Positions 1-5,735 of a stretch of 7,863 nt of DNA are shown here, in pieces. Origin of the DNA: Bacillota bacterium (GTDB taxonomy: Bacteria > Bacillota > Clostridia > Acetivibrionales > DSM-2933); NCBI GenBank assembly GCA_023441845.1, contig JAEZNF010000334.1, positions 1 through 7,863 on the forward strand, read 5' to 3'. The position numbers were made by a program, and so were the translations under genes. Numbering within the stretch: the stretch's first letter is position 1; each line of letters starts with the position of its first letter. The notes beneath the pieces are model-generated. The model was not told the DNA's origin and did not search any database. It saw only the letters and a list, made by a program, of their open reading frames with translations.

Positions 1-633
1 CTCCCATATTTTAGCATATACTGCGCGTCCGGGAAGTTCAATATTAATATAGATTTCTTCGCCCTTTTTATTTAGAGCCGGTTTTATGGGGAGCTGGGAA
101 ACATTCAAATCCGTAAATACTGTTTCCTGCCATCCGTCACGGTTGAGTCTCTGGCTGAAATAACCCTGTTTGTAAAAAAGCCCTATTGCGGTGAAGGGTA
201 AACCTAAATCGCTCGCAGATTTGCAATGGTCCCCGGAAAGTACTCCCAAACCGCCGGAGTAAATGGGCAGAACTTCGTTCAATCCATATTCAGCTGAGAA
301 ATAGGCAATCCTATGGTTCTTTTCTTCAGGGAAGTTTTTGTTGAACCATGTATCAGTCTCTGCCATATAACGGTCAAAACTGGCTACAACTTCCTCATAC
401 CTTTTAATATAGTCTGCATCGTTCAGTTTTTGTTCCAACTTCTTCTGGCTTACTTCCTGCAAAAACCTTACCGGGTTCTTACCTAGCTTTTCCCACAGCG
501 CCAGGTCAATTTCCCTGTAAAGGTCTATAGCATCGGAATTCCATGACCACCACAGGTTGTAAGCAATGTCGTTCAACCTTGCAAGTTTTTGCGGGATTAC
601 AGCTGTTACCGTTATCTTTCCTAAAAGATACAT
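1..633 (-). CDS. glgP: Alpha-glucan phosphorylase, N-terminal part (gene cut by window edge)
   Basis: Reading the minus strand from an ATG at 633-631 gives 211 open codons that run off position 1, so the C-terminal part, including the pyridoxal-phosphate lysine, is not visible. The Shine-Dalgarno GGAGGTT (644-638) lies five bases before the ATG. The protein begins MYLLGKITVTAVIP and carries the NLWWSWNSDA motif (about 26-35) of the DUF3417 N-terminal domain, then FSAEYGL (112-118) and SGGLGVLSGDH (126-136), typical of the alpha-glucan family of GT35 phosphorylases. Enzymes of this family release glucose-1-phosphate from glycogen or maltodextrin in the cytoplasm. The N-terminal DUF3417 region marks the subfamily distinct from classical B. 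subtilis or E. coli GlgP, so substrate preference is uncertain. The family call is secure; the symbol is the usual one for the family. Confidence 0.93.
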   Translation of the reverse strand, partial: MYLLGKITVTAVIPQKLARLNDIAYNLWWSWNSDAIDLYREIDLALWEKLGKNPVRFLQEVSQKKLEQKLNDADYIKRYEEVVASFDRYMAETDTWFNKNFPEEKNHRIAYFSAEYGLNEVLPIYSGGLGVLSGDHCKSASDLGLPFTAIGLFYKQGYFSQRLNRDGWQETVFTDLNVSQLPIKPALNKKGEEIYINIELPGRAVYAKIWE

Positions 634-715
634 AAGCAACCTCCAATTAGTTTCATAGTATTATTATTGTCATTTTTTAATAAAAAAATATCAGACTTGA
701 AGCATTTTAAAACAA

Positions 716-781
716 TGTTTCAAAAAATAATTATGTTTTACTAATGAAAAACCTATAACAATGTAACTTCGCTTTGAAACA
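716..781. repeat. Inverted repeat with 9-bp arms upstream of glgP
   Basis: TGTTTCAAA at 716-724 is the exact reverse complement of TTTGAAACA at 773-781, with 48 bases between. It lies in the 267-bp AT-rich gap between the phosphorylase start and the stop of the DUF3267 gene, where the glgP promoter should be. I found no convincing -35/-10 pair on the minus strand in this gap. The arms could be an operator, but in DNA this AT-rich a 9-bp match can arise by chance. Confidence 0.25.
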
Positions 782-900
782 AAACAGGAAAGTATTTCCT
801 AGATATTATATTAAATATAATATCACATATATTTAAATTTTGGTAGAGGTTTTTAAAAAAATATTTTATTGGTATACATAATTATATTTATTGATTTGTT

Positions 901-1452
901 TTAAATGCTCTGCTGCTTTGTTAAATATAAACTGAATCCATAAAGTTCATCTTTTACTTTGCATCCCTTTCCATTTAATAATATGTATTTAGTCATAACC
1001 ATATCACCGATTGAACCGGAAATATTAAAAAGTATACCCATCCACGCATAAAAAATGTATTCACTATATATATATCCCAGTATTGATAATATTAACGTCA
1101 ATATAATCAAGGGGGAGAGCATTACAATAAGCATTTGTTTTGCACCGTAATACTTACCCGATATATCCATTGTATAAAGATAAAGTAACTTTATTCCGTA
1201 TTTTACCTTGCCTCCGAAAATTCTATATGGAATTCCATGCAGTAATTCGTGCATTAAAGCTGTGAAGCCGCATACAAGGAACAATATTACTATGCTGTTG
1301 TTTTGAAGCATGGATGTTGCAAGTTTTCCGTTCGGATTGCAGAGCATCCAGCAAATCAGAGTAAAGTAGCCTGATAAAAACAACAAAACTGCAAAAATGT
1401 TAAAAATAATTGATTTGGATTTAGTGAGCCGGTATTCTAATTTTTTATACAT
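901..1452 (-). CDS. DUF3267-type integral membrane zincin metallopeptidase (putative)
   Basis: This 183-residue protein has about four hydrophobic segments (roughly residues 14-37, 52-68, 106-129 and 131-147). A zinc-binding HExxH motif, HELLH (68-72), sits at the end of the second segment, and an SGSIGD stretch ending in D150 lies after the last one. HExxH inside a membrane helix plus a late acidic residue is the pattern of the DUF3267 family of putative zincin peptidases, which resemble site-2 proteases; D150 is the likely third zinc ligand. The ATG at 1452-1450 is preceded by AAGGTGG (1466-1460) at seven bases. The gene lies 144 bp downstream of the small gene at 1597-1755, behind a strong hairpin, and 267 bp upstream of glgP, so it is probably transcribed alone. 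Its substrate is unknown. Confidence 0.75.
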   Translation of the reverse strand: MYKKLEYRLTKSKSIIFNIFAVLLFLSGYFTLICWMLCNPNGKLATSMLQNNSIVILFLVCGFTALMHELLHGIPYRIFGGKVKYGIKLLYLYTMDISGKYYGAKQMLIVMLSPLIILTLILSILGYIYSEYIFYAWMGILFNISGSIGDMVMTKYILLNGKGCKVKDELYGFSLYLTKQQSI

Positions 1453-1498
1453 ATTATTTCCACCTTTATTTATTATTTGAATTATAATTACTATAAAA

Positions 1499-1550
1499 GT
1501 CTCGGCGCCATGGCCCCACTCGGCTTTTGCAGGATTTTCCTTCGGAAAAT
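1499..1550. other. GC-rich block with repeated CTCGGC and a small hairpin
   Basis: Within an AT-rich gap, 1501-1524 is strikingly GC-rich. It holds CTCGGC twice (1501-1506 and 1519-1524) around the overlapping palindromes GGCGCC and CCATGG. Next to it, ATTTTCC-TTC-GGAAAAT (1534-1550) forms a perfect 7-bp hairpin that shares its edge with the larger hairpin at 1548-1593. On the minus strand the order is large hairpin, small hairpin, GC block, then the DUF3267 gene. It may be part of an elaborate 3' end, a small non-coding RNA or an interspersed repeat; one copy cannot decide. Confidence 0.35.
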
Positions 1551-1593
1551 GCTGCTAATAAAAGCGCTTATGAGCGCCCTTATTAGCAGCATT
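1548..1593 (-). terminator. Strong 21-bp hairpin just after the small gene, probable terminator
   Basis: AATGCTGCTAATAA (1548-1561) is the exact reverse complement of 1580-1593, and GCGCT (1564-1568) pairs with AGCGC (1573-1577) around a four-base loop. The two bases between these stems are AA opposite CC in plus-strand RNA, which do not pair. In minus-strand RNA they become GG opposite UU, which pair as wobbles, giving an uninterrupted 21-bp stem. It begins three bases after the TGA of the minus-strand gene at 1597-1755 and is followed by only four U residues before CC, so the U-tract is weak. It may act as a terminator, an mRNA 3'-end stabiliser, or both. Confidence 0.6.
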
Positions 1594-1596
1594 AGG

Positions 1597-1755
1597 TCAC
1601 CTTTGCTTCGATGTCAGGTTGTTCGGGGGAGTCTTATATGGATTTTTTTTCATATATGCTCCTGTAGGATCGTTATCATTTGAATCTTTTTCAGGAACCA
1701 GTTCTCCTTTAAAACCTGCATCCTCTTTTATGGCTTTTGTTTTTCTGCTTTTCAT
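1597..1755 (-). CDS. Unrecognised 52-residue hydrophilic lysine-rich protein
   Basis: On the minus strand an ATG at 1755-1753 opens 52 codons ending in TGA at 1599-1597. A near-ideal Shine-Dalgarno GGAGGT (1766-1761) stands five bases before the ATG, and a strong hairpin starts three bases after the stop, which together argue for a real gene. The protein starts MKSRKTKAIKEDAGF and ends PPNNLTSKQR. It has 10 Lys, 2 Arg and 7 Asp/Glu, five Asn, four Pro, no Cys, Trp or His, and no hydrophobic stretch. It is therefore probably a soluble, partly disordered cytoplasmic protein, and its small charged make-up is like many spore-associated or stress proteins of clostridia. I do not recognise the family and assign no function. 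Plus-strand reading frames over the same DNA look like shadows. Confidence 0.7.
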   Translation of the reverse strand: MKSRKTKAIKEDAGFKGELVPEKDSNDNDPTGAYMKKNPYKTPPNNLTSKQR

Positions 1756-1787
1756 AGCTAACCTCCGTATTGGTGTTAATACTAATC

Positions 1788-1830
1788 CTTATTCATTGGA
1801 ATAAGCAGAAAAAGATATTATTGCTTATCC
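1788..1830 (-). promoter_or_regulatory. Two mutually exclusive hairpins in the leader of the small gene
   Basis: In minus-strand RNA the segment GCUUAUUCC (1806-1798) can pair in two ways. Upstream, GGAUAAGCA (1830-1822) pairs with UGCUUAUUCC (1807-1798) to give nine pairs with one bulged U. Downstream, CUUAUUC (1805-1799) pairs with GAAUAAG (1794-1788) around a four-base loop. One segment with two partners is the layout of an attenuator or translational switch, but the same repeats could be a DNA operator. The nearest -35-like sequence, TTGACG (1835-1830), has no good -10 at the right distance, so the transcription start is unknown. Confidence 0.3.
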
Positions 1831-1947
1831 GTCAATCTATTTTTTGCTATTTTTCGATAGGTTATACTAAAGGCAAAGGTTATTCTTTAAAATATCTCCA
1901 AAAAACAAAAAAACTCAAACCAAGAAATAAATAACTGCTATAAAAAT

Positions 1948-2373
1948 TTGAATGTCAGAAAAAATAAAAGTATGATTAAACGATTTGTTATTTATGGATT
2001 TATAGGATGGGGAATAGAAATAATATGGACGGGTTTATCTTCCATGTTGCAAGGTGATTTGGGACTTAGTGGCTTTACTAATCTCTGGATGTTTTTAATT
2101 TATGGTTCAGCCATTTTTTTAGAGCCCATTCATGATATAATATACAAGTGGAAATGGCCTATACGCGGAATTATTTGGGTGGTTCTTATTTGGGGAATCG
2201 AATATACCAGTGGTCTGATTCTATTAAGAATGCTTAATGTATATCCGTGGCAATACAGCGGACCTTTTGCAGTTGACGGACTTGTAAGGCTTGATTATGC
2301 GCCTGCATGGTTTGTTGCAGGGCTGATTTTTGAAAGGATTCACCGGAAATTGGAGTATTACAAAATAACGTAG
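1948..2373 (+). CDS. Four-helix membrane protein of the PF06541 (putative ABC-transporter type IV) family
   Basis: The 141-residue protein has four hydrophobic segments at roughly residues 10-34, 42-66, 72-95 and 116-131. The opening FVIYGFIGWGIEIIW (13-27), the central WGIEY (82-86) and the WQYSGPF stretch (101-107) followed by a glycine and W121 match the pattern of PF06541 proteins, often labelled putative ABC-transporter type IV although no transport role is established. The start is unclear. A TTG at 1948 is the first possible start after an in-frame stop at 1888-1890, while an ATG at 1972 would give 133 residues and still keep all four helices; neither has a proper Shine-Dalgarno site. 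A -10-like TATACT at 1863-1868 lacks a good -35. The gene diverges from the small gene at 1597-1755. Confidence 0.72.
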   Translation: MNVRKNKSMIKRFVIYGFIGWGIEIIWTGLSSMLQGDLGLSGFTNLWMFLIYGSAIFLEPIHDIIYKWKWPIRGIIWVVLIWGIEYTSGLILLRMLNVYPWQYSGPFAVDGLVRLDYAPAWFVAGLIFERIHRKLEYYKIT

Positions 2374-2488
2374 AGAAATGTTAAAATATTATTAAATATT
2401 AAAAAAATATATATAAATTTAGTCGAACTTTTACTATTATTATTTTATGTTTATGTAACTTATAAAATGTTTAGGGGATGGATGAATT

Positions 2489-3520
2489 TTGCTAAAAACT
2501 GCAGAGAGAAAAAAGTCTAAAAATGCAAACAAAAAGAGCATAAAAGGGCTGTTCTTTAAAAGGATGGCTATTTTCCTTGCGTTCGAGATAATATTTACAT
2601 GCCTTACCATGCCTCTTATTGTTTTTTATGGGCCATTTGAAAATGTTAAAAGAACAGTAGTGGGGATGTCATGGAATACTCTGAGACATCAATATATTGC
2701 ACGTTTTTTTTTGACTGATACTGCTATAAATAGGATAATAGGCAGCAGTTTAGCTGTAGACCCGCTTGAAAATGGAGAAGAGATTCAACAGTTGAAGTTC
2801 GGTGTAAACCATACCGACAGGATAGATGTTTATAATATCGACGGAGGCGATTTTGTCGGTAAGATGATTCTGATACATGATCCCACAAGGGTAAAAGTCG
2901 GGTTTTCTGATGAAATTCCTCAGGCAGGCCAGCCGACAAGCAATATTGCAAAAAGAAACGGTGCGGTAGCGGCTATAAATGCCGGCGGCTTTATGGACCA
3001 GGCATGGGCAGGGACCGGAGGCACGCCGATGGGTTTTATTATTCATAATGGCGAAGTAGTATATAACAATAAAAGCGAGAATGCAAAACAGGATACGGCT
3101 GCTTTTACCGATAAAGGCATGCTTATCGTAGGAAAGCATTCCGTTAAGCAGCTCAAGGAGTATGGTGTTAAGGAGGGTGTAAGCTTCGGCCCGCCTCTGA
3201 TTGTAAACGGAAAGCCTACTATTAATAAAGGAGACGGCGGATGGGGAATAGCCCCAAGAACAGCTATTGCCCAAAAGGAAGACGGTACGGTATTGTTTTT
3301 GGTTATTGACGGAAGAAGGGCGGGGTCTTTTGGAGCTACACTCAGGGATGTACAGGATATTTTTATGGAATACGGCGCGAAAAACGCAGTTAATCTTGAT
3401 GGAGGGTCATCTGCTACAATGTATTTAAACGGCAAGGTTATTAACAAGCCATCCGATGCGCTTGGTGAACGTGCGGTTCCTTCGGTGTTTATGGTTGTTC
3501 CGCAGAAGGATGGTGAATAA
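2489..3520 (+). CDS. Membrane-anchored phosphodiester glycosidase (NAGPA domain)
   Basis: The protein has 343 residues: a strongly basic N-terminus (1-25), one transmembrane segment (about 26-48), a linker, then a NAGPA domain (PF09992) from about residue 110 to the end, predicted outside the membrane. Family motifs seen are INAGGF (163-168), SFGPPLIVNG (232-241), APRTAI (255-260), VIDGR (272-276) and NLDGGSSATM (302-311). The family is named after the uncovering enzyme that removes N-acetylglucosamine from phosphodiesters. Bacterial members are tied to exopolysaccharide, teichoic acid or peptidoglycan-linked sugars, and the substrate here is unknown. The start is a TTG with AGGGGATGG (2473-2481) eight to eleven bases before it; the overlapping ATG at 2482 is out of frame and stops after 12 codons. 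An internal ATG (Met26) after AAAAGGATGG would lose the basic tail. The next gene follows after one base. Confidence 0.88.
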   Translation: MLKTAERKKSKNANKKSIKGLFFKRMAIFLAFEIIFTCLTMPLIVFYGPFENVKRTVVGMSWNTLRHQYIARFFLTDTAINRIIGSSLAVDPLENGEEIQQLKFGVNHTDRIDVYNIDGGDFVGKMILIHDPTRVKVGFSDEIPQAGQPTSNIAKRNGAVAAINAGGFMDQAWAGTGGTPMGFIIHNGEVVYNNKSENAKQDTAAFTDKGMLIVGKHSVKQLKEYGVKEGVSFGPPLIVNGKPTINKGDGGWGIAPRTAIAQKEDGTVLFLVIDGRRAGSFGATLRDVQDIFMEYGAKNAVNLDGGSSATMYLNGKVINKPSDALGERAVPSVFMVVPQKDGE

Positions 3521-3521
3521 T

Positions 3522-4559
3522 ATGAAAACAATTAAAAGGATATACAGGTGGATTATATTTTCGATTTTTTTCCAGGTGTTGATTTTTCTTTTTTTTAACA
3601 ACTATTATTTAGTCAGAGATGTTGATATAAAAGCTTCAAGTTATGATGTCGCCGATGAAAAGCCGAAAGAAGACAAAGGGATTAAGGTATCGTCTGATGC
3701 AAAAGATATAAAGGTATCTTTTGACGGGGCATATGCCGCATACTTATTAAACGGTAATATTGAGTTTTCGGATATCAAAAGCAAAAAAACAAAAGACGTT
3801 ATAAAGCCCCAAAAAGGCGAAATTGACTATTATAAGTGGTTGCCCGACAGGAACATAATTATTTATTCCGAAAAATCCATACTAAGTAAATCAACCAGTA
3901 TTCAAATATCTACAAAGGATATTGATTCGGGGCTTGATCACAGTTTCCCGAAAATAACCGGGCTTTCCAAAAATAGCGAAGTTCAAAGCATTGAGCTGTC
4001 ACCGCTGACAAATGTGGTTTATGCCAAAGTGAAAAGCGGTTCATCACAGGCAAAGATATATAAGTTCAATATAATGGACCAGTCTTCTTTTATAATGAGT
4101 GTTGATGCAGATGCTTCCATAGAAGAACTGAGTTATAAAGATATTTTATTGTATGAAGATAAGCCAAAGAATAGAGTGCGTGCATGGGATGGAATAAATA
4201 AGCATTCCTGGTCGCTGCCGTTTAAACAAAAAATTGTCTTACTGGGGACTGATTCTGAGGACAAAATATATATCGGTGAGATAGATGATAATGAAAAAAT
4301 ATCAAAGATATATTATGGGAATCTTGATAAGGAGAGCCATGAATCCTGGCAGGAAGTTGTTCTTGAGGAAGTCGTCGGGAAGGACAGGATTGTTATTTCA
4401 GGGGAAGGGCATATATTTTTGGTGGATTCAACCAAAGAAGCTATCAAGGATTTAAAGAGTGGCAGTGAAATTACGTATAAAGGCAATTTTGTTGAAGTTA
4501 TAGACAATTACGTTGTTTACCTGGACAAGAATAAACTTAATTTAGATGTAATAAATTAA
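3522..4559 (+). CDS. Membrane-anchored extracytoplasmic protein of unknown function, possible beta-propeller
   Basis: The ATG at 3522 lies one base after the stop of the NAGPA gene, with AAGGATGG (3505-3512) nine bases ahead. The start could also be ATG 3510 or GTG 3513, adding three or four residues and overlapping the upstream gene. The 345-residue product has a short basic start (KTIKRIYRW), one hydrophobic anchor (about 10-29), a charged linker, then a long region rich in beta-strand-like stretches. Short alternating motifs such as DGAYAAYLLNGNIEF (68-82), DRNIIIYSEK (109-118) and GHIFLVDS (296-303) look like the blades of a TolB- or WD-like propeller, but I cannot count blades with confidence. 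No catalytic motif is visible. Tight linkage to the glycosidase suggests co-transcription and a shared role at the cell surface. The family is not recognised. Confidence 0.85.
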   Translation: MKTIKRIYRWIIFSIFFQVLIFLFFNNYYLVRDVDIKASSYDVADEKPKEDKGIKVSSDAKDIKVSFDGAYAAYLLNGNIEFSDIKSKKTKDVIKPQKGEIDYYKWLPDRNIIIYSEKSILSKSTSIQISTKDIDSGLDHSFPKITGLSKNSEVQSIELSPLTNVVYAKVKSGSSQAKIYKFNIMDQSSFIMSVDADASIEELSYKDILLYEDKPKNRVRAWDGINKHSWSLPFKQKIVLLGTDSEDKIYIGEIDDNEKISKIYYGNLDKESHESWQEVVLEEVVGKDRIVISGEGHIFLVDSTKEAIKDLKSGSEITYKGNFVEVIDNYVVYLDKNKLNLDVIN

Positions 4560-4566
4560 ATTTGTG

Positions 4567-4598
4567 TTTGCATCAGTATTATTATAGGTATATATAAT
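4567..4598 (+). promoter_or_regulatory. Possible promoter of trxA
   Basis: A perfect TATAAT (4593-4598) lies 35 bases before the thioredoxin ATG. The best upstream hexamers are TTTGCA (4567-4572) or TTGCAT (4568-4573), at spacings of 20 and 19 bases, which is wide. A second TATAAT (4605-4610) sits too close to the Shine-Dalgarno site to be likely. The -10 element is credible and the -35 is weak. Confidence 0.35.
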
Positions 4599-4627
4599 AT
4601 ACTATATAATAAAAAGGAGGATTATTT

Positions 4628-4957
4628 ATGGCTAATGAAAATGTTTTGGTTGTCACCAATTCTAATTTTGAAGGAGAGGTATTGAAATCGGATAAGCCTG
4701 TTATGGTAGACTTCTGGGCACCGTGGTGCGGTCCATGCAAGACGATTGGACCGGTTATAGATGAGATTGCAAATGAGTACAATGGTAGGGCGGTAGTTGG
4801 AAAAATTAATATTGATGATGAAGGTGAATTGGCAAGAAAGTATAGAGTAATGAGTATTCCTACACTATTGTTTTTTAAAAACGGTGAGGTTGTTGAAAGA
4901 TTAATAGGAGCAAGACCCAAAAGCGACTTAACCAAGATACTTGACGGACAGCTGTAA
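4628..4957 (+). CDS. trxA: Thioredoxin
   Basis: The gene encodes 109 residues, the normal length for a single-domain thioredoxin, with the classical active site WCGPC (33-37; redox cysteines C34 and C37), the preceding VDFWAPW strand-turn with buried D28, and the cis-proline motif SIPTL (76-80, P78). The protein reduces cytoplasmic disulfides in partner enzymes such as ribonucleotide reductase and peroxiredoxins, and is itself recharged by thioredoxin reductase; no reductase gene is in this window. AAAAAGGAGG (4611-4620) stands seven bases before the ATG, an unusually strong ribosome binding site that fits high expression. It is separated from the upstream gene by 68 bases holding a TATAAT box, so it may have its own promoter. 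No signal peptide is present. Confidence 0.97.
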   Translation: MANENVLVVTNSNFEGEVLKSDKPVMVDFWAPWCGPCKTIGPVIDEIANEYNGRAVVGKINIDDEGELARKYRVMSIPTLLFFKNGEVVERLIGARPKSDLTKILDGQL

Positions 4958-5070
4958 ATTTCGGGGGATGCCTTCCTTAATTCCAGGAGTTAGTTTGAAA
5001 GAAAATGTTAATATTTTACTTTCGTTCTGCTTTGTGCCTCAAGAAAGGAATGATACTTTTTATGATTGAG

Positions 5071-5099
5071 TTGCCTTATTTTTCATAGTTTATTATAAT
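5071..5099 (+). promoter_or_regulatory. Sigma-A-type promoter of the DivIVA-like gene
   Basis: TTGCCT (5071-5076, four of six consensus bases) and a perfect TATAAT (5094-5099) are separated by exactly 17 bases. Transcription would start near 5106, giving a leader of about 58 bases. A second TATAAT at 5132-5137 has no matching -35. Confidence 0.6.
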
Positions 5100-5163
5100 A
5101 AAAGAGGATTTTTGGAATTTGTATTGAATACTATAATAATTAAATTTTGAGGGGGACTCCTAG

Positions 5164-5598
5164 ATGGCGGGCGAGAGACGTTTTGGAACATCAGCTATGG
5201 GCTTTACAAAGGCCGATGTTAATTCCTATATTGAGAGAATGCTGAAAGAATTTGATGATAGGCTAAAGCTAAAAGATGATGAAATAGCAAATTTAAAAAA
5301 TCAGAACAGGGAAATCAGAATAAAGTATGAAGATCTGGAAAGGCGAGCCAACCAGATGGGCGATGACAGAGTAAAGATTGCCGATGCCATAATTAAAGCA
5401 CAGGAAAAAGCAGAGGCTATATTGGAGGAAGCCAGACAACAGGCAGACGCTGAAAAGAGCAAACTTGAAGGAGCTATTGAAGAAGAAAAGGAAAAACTGG
5501 TGGATGTTAAAAAAGAGCTGAAGTTTTTAAAATCTACGGTTGTTGAAATGTTAAAAAAGTTTGATGCGCAAATAAACGAAGTACTTGATGAGGAATAA
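5164..5598 (+). CDS. DivIVA-family coiled-coil protein
   Basis: The 144-residue protein starts with the DivIVA signature: an aromatic/basic RRFGTSAMGFTKADVNSYI stretch (5-23), where GFxxxDVxxYI is the conserved core of the membrane-binding N-terminal domain. The rest, from about residue 25 to 135, is a nearly unbroken coiled coil rich in Glu, Lys and Ala, ending in an acidic tail. DivIVA proteins bind negatively curved membrane at cell poles and septa and recruit partners for division, sporulation or wall growth. This one is shorter than typical DivIVA and stands alone rather than beside sepF and the ylm genes, so it may be a GpsB- or DivIVA-like paralogue rather than DivIVA itself; no symbol is given. 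GAGGGGG (5149-5155) lies eight bases before the ATG. It has its own promoter at 5071-5099, and no clear terminator follows. Confidence 0.87.
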   Translation: MAGERRFGTSAMGFTKADVNSYIERMLKEFDDRLKLKDDEIANLKNQNREIRIKYEDLERRANQMGDDRVKIADAIIKAQEKAEAILEEARQQADAEKSKLEGAIEEEKEKLVDVKKELKFLKSTVVEMLKKFDAQINEVLDEE

Positions 5599-5681
5599 TT
5601 GGTGAAATAATTATTTAATAAAATTTTGTAACAAAAATCTTTTATTTGAATAAATTGTTTATTAATAAATTAATTTTTGCG

Positions 5682-5710
5682 TTGTAAAATTAATTGTATT
5701 CCTGTATAAT
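5682..5710 (+). promoter_or_regulatory. Sigma-A-type promoter of the T-box/alaR-alaT operon
   Basis: TTGTAA (5682-5687, four of six consensus bases) and a perfect TATAAT (5705-5710) are 17 bases apart. Transcription would begin near 5717, about 25 bases before the first stem of the T-box, which is a usual distance. The overlapping TTGCGT at 5677-5682 would give a 22-base spacer and is less likely. Confidence 0.65.
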
Positions 5711-5735
5711 AAATATAATTGTATAGCATTATAAT

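Noticed and set aside
634..900. Sigma-A promoter for glgP in the AT-rich gap
   Set aside because: Several partial -10 and -35 matches exist on the minus strand but none has two good boxes at 16-18 bases, and the AT content makes chance matches likely.
1481..1496. TATAAT/TATAGT as promoter of the DUF3267 gene on the minus strand
   Set aside because: The position expected for the -35 box is occupied by GGCGCC, so there is no supporting second element.
1477..1804. Plus-strand open frames of 68 and 61 codons over the small minus-strand gene
   Set aside because: They run through the hairpin and the antisense of a gene with a strong Shine-Dalgarno, have no ribosome binding site, and their translations look like a random frame.
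3456..3521. 22-codon upstream extension of the unknown gene at 3522
   Set aside because: It lies within the conserved end of the NAGPA gene, encodes a basic out-of-frame stretch and lacks a Shine-Dalgarno; ATG 3522 gives a normal basic start plus membrane anchor.
2724..3531. Long minus-strand open frames inside the NAGPA gene
   Set aside because: They are antisense to a gene with clear domain motifs and have no family features of their own.
4582..4935. 117-codon minus-strand open frame opposite trxA
   Set aside because: It is a shadow of the thioredoxin gene; the plus strand has the active-site motif and a strong ribosome binding site.
4997..5023. AT-rich hairpin after trxA (GAAAG/CTTTC plus AAAAT/ATTTT) as a terminator
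   Set aside because: It has a bulge, almost no GC pairs and no following U-tract, so I would not call it a terminator.
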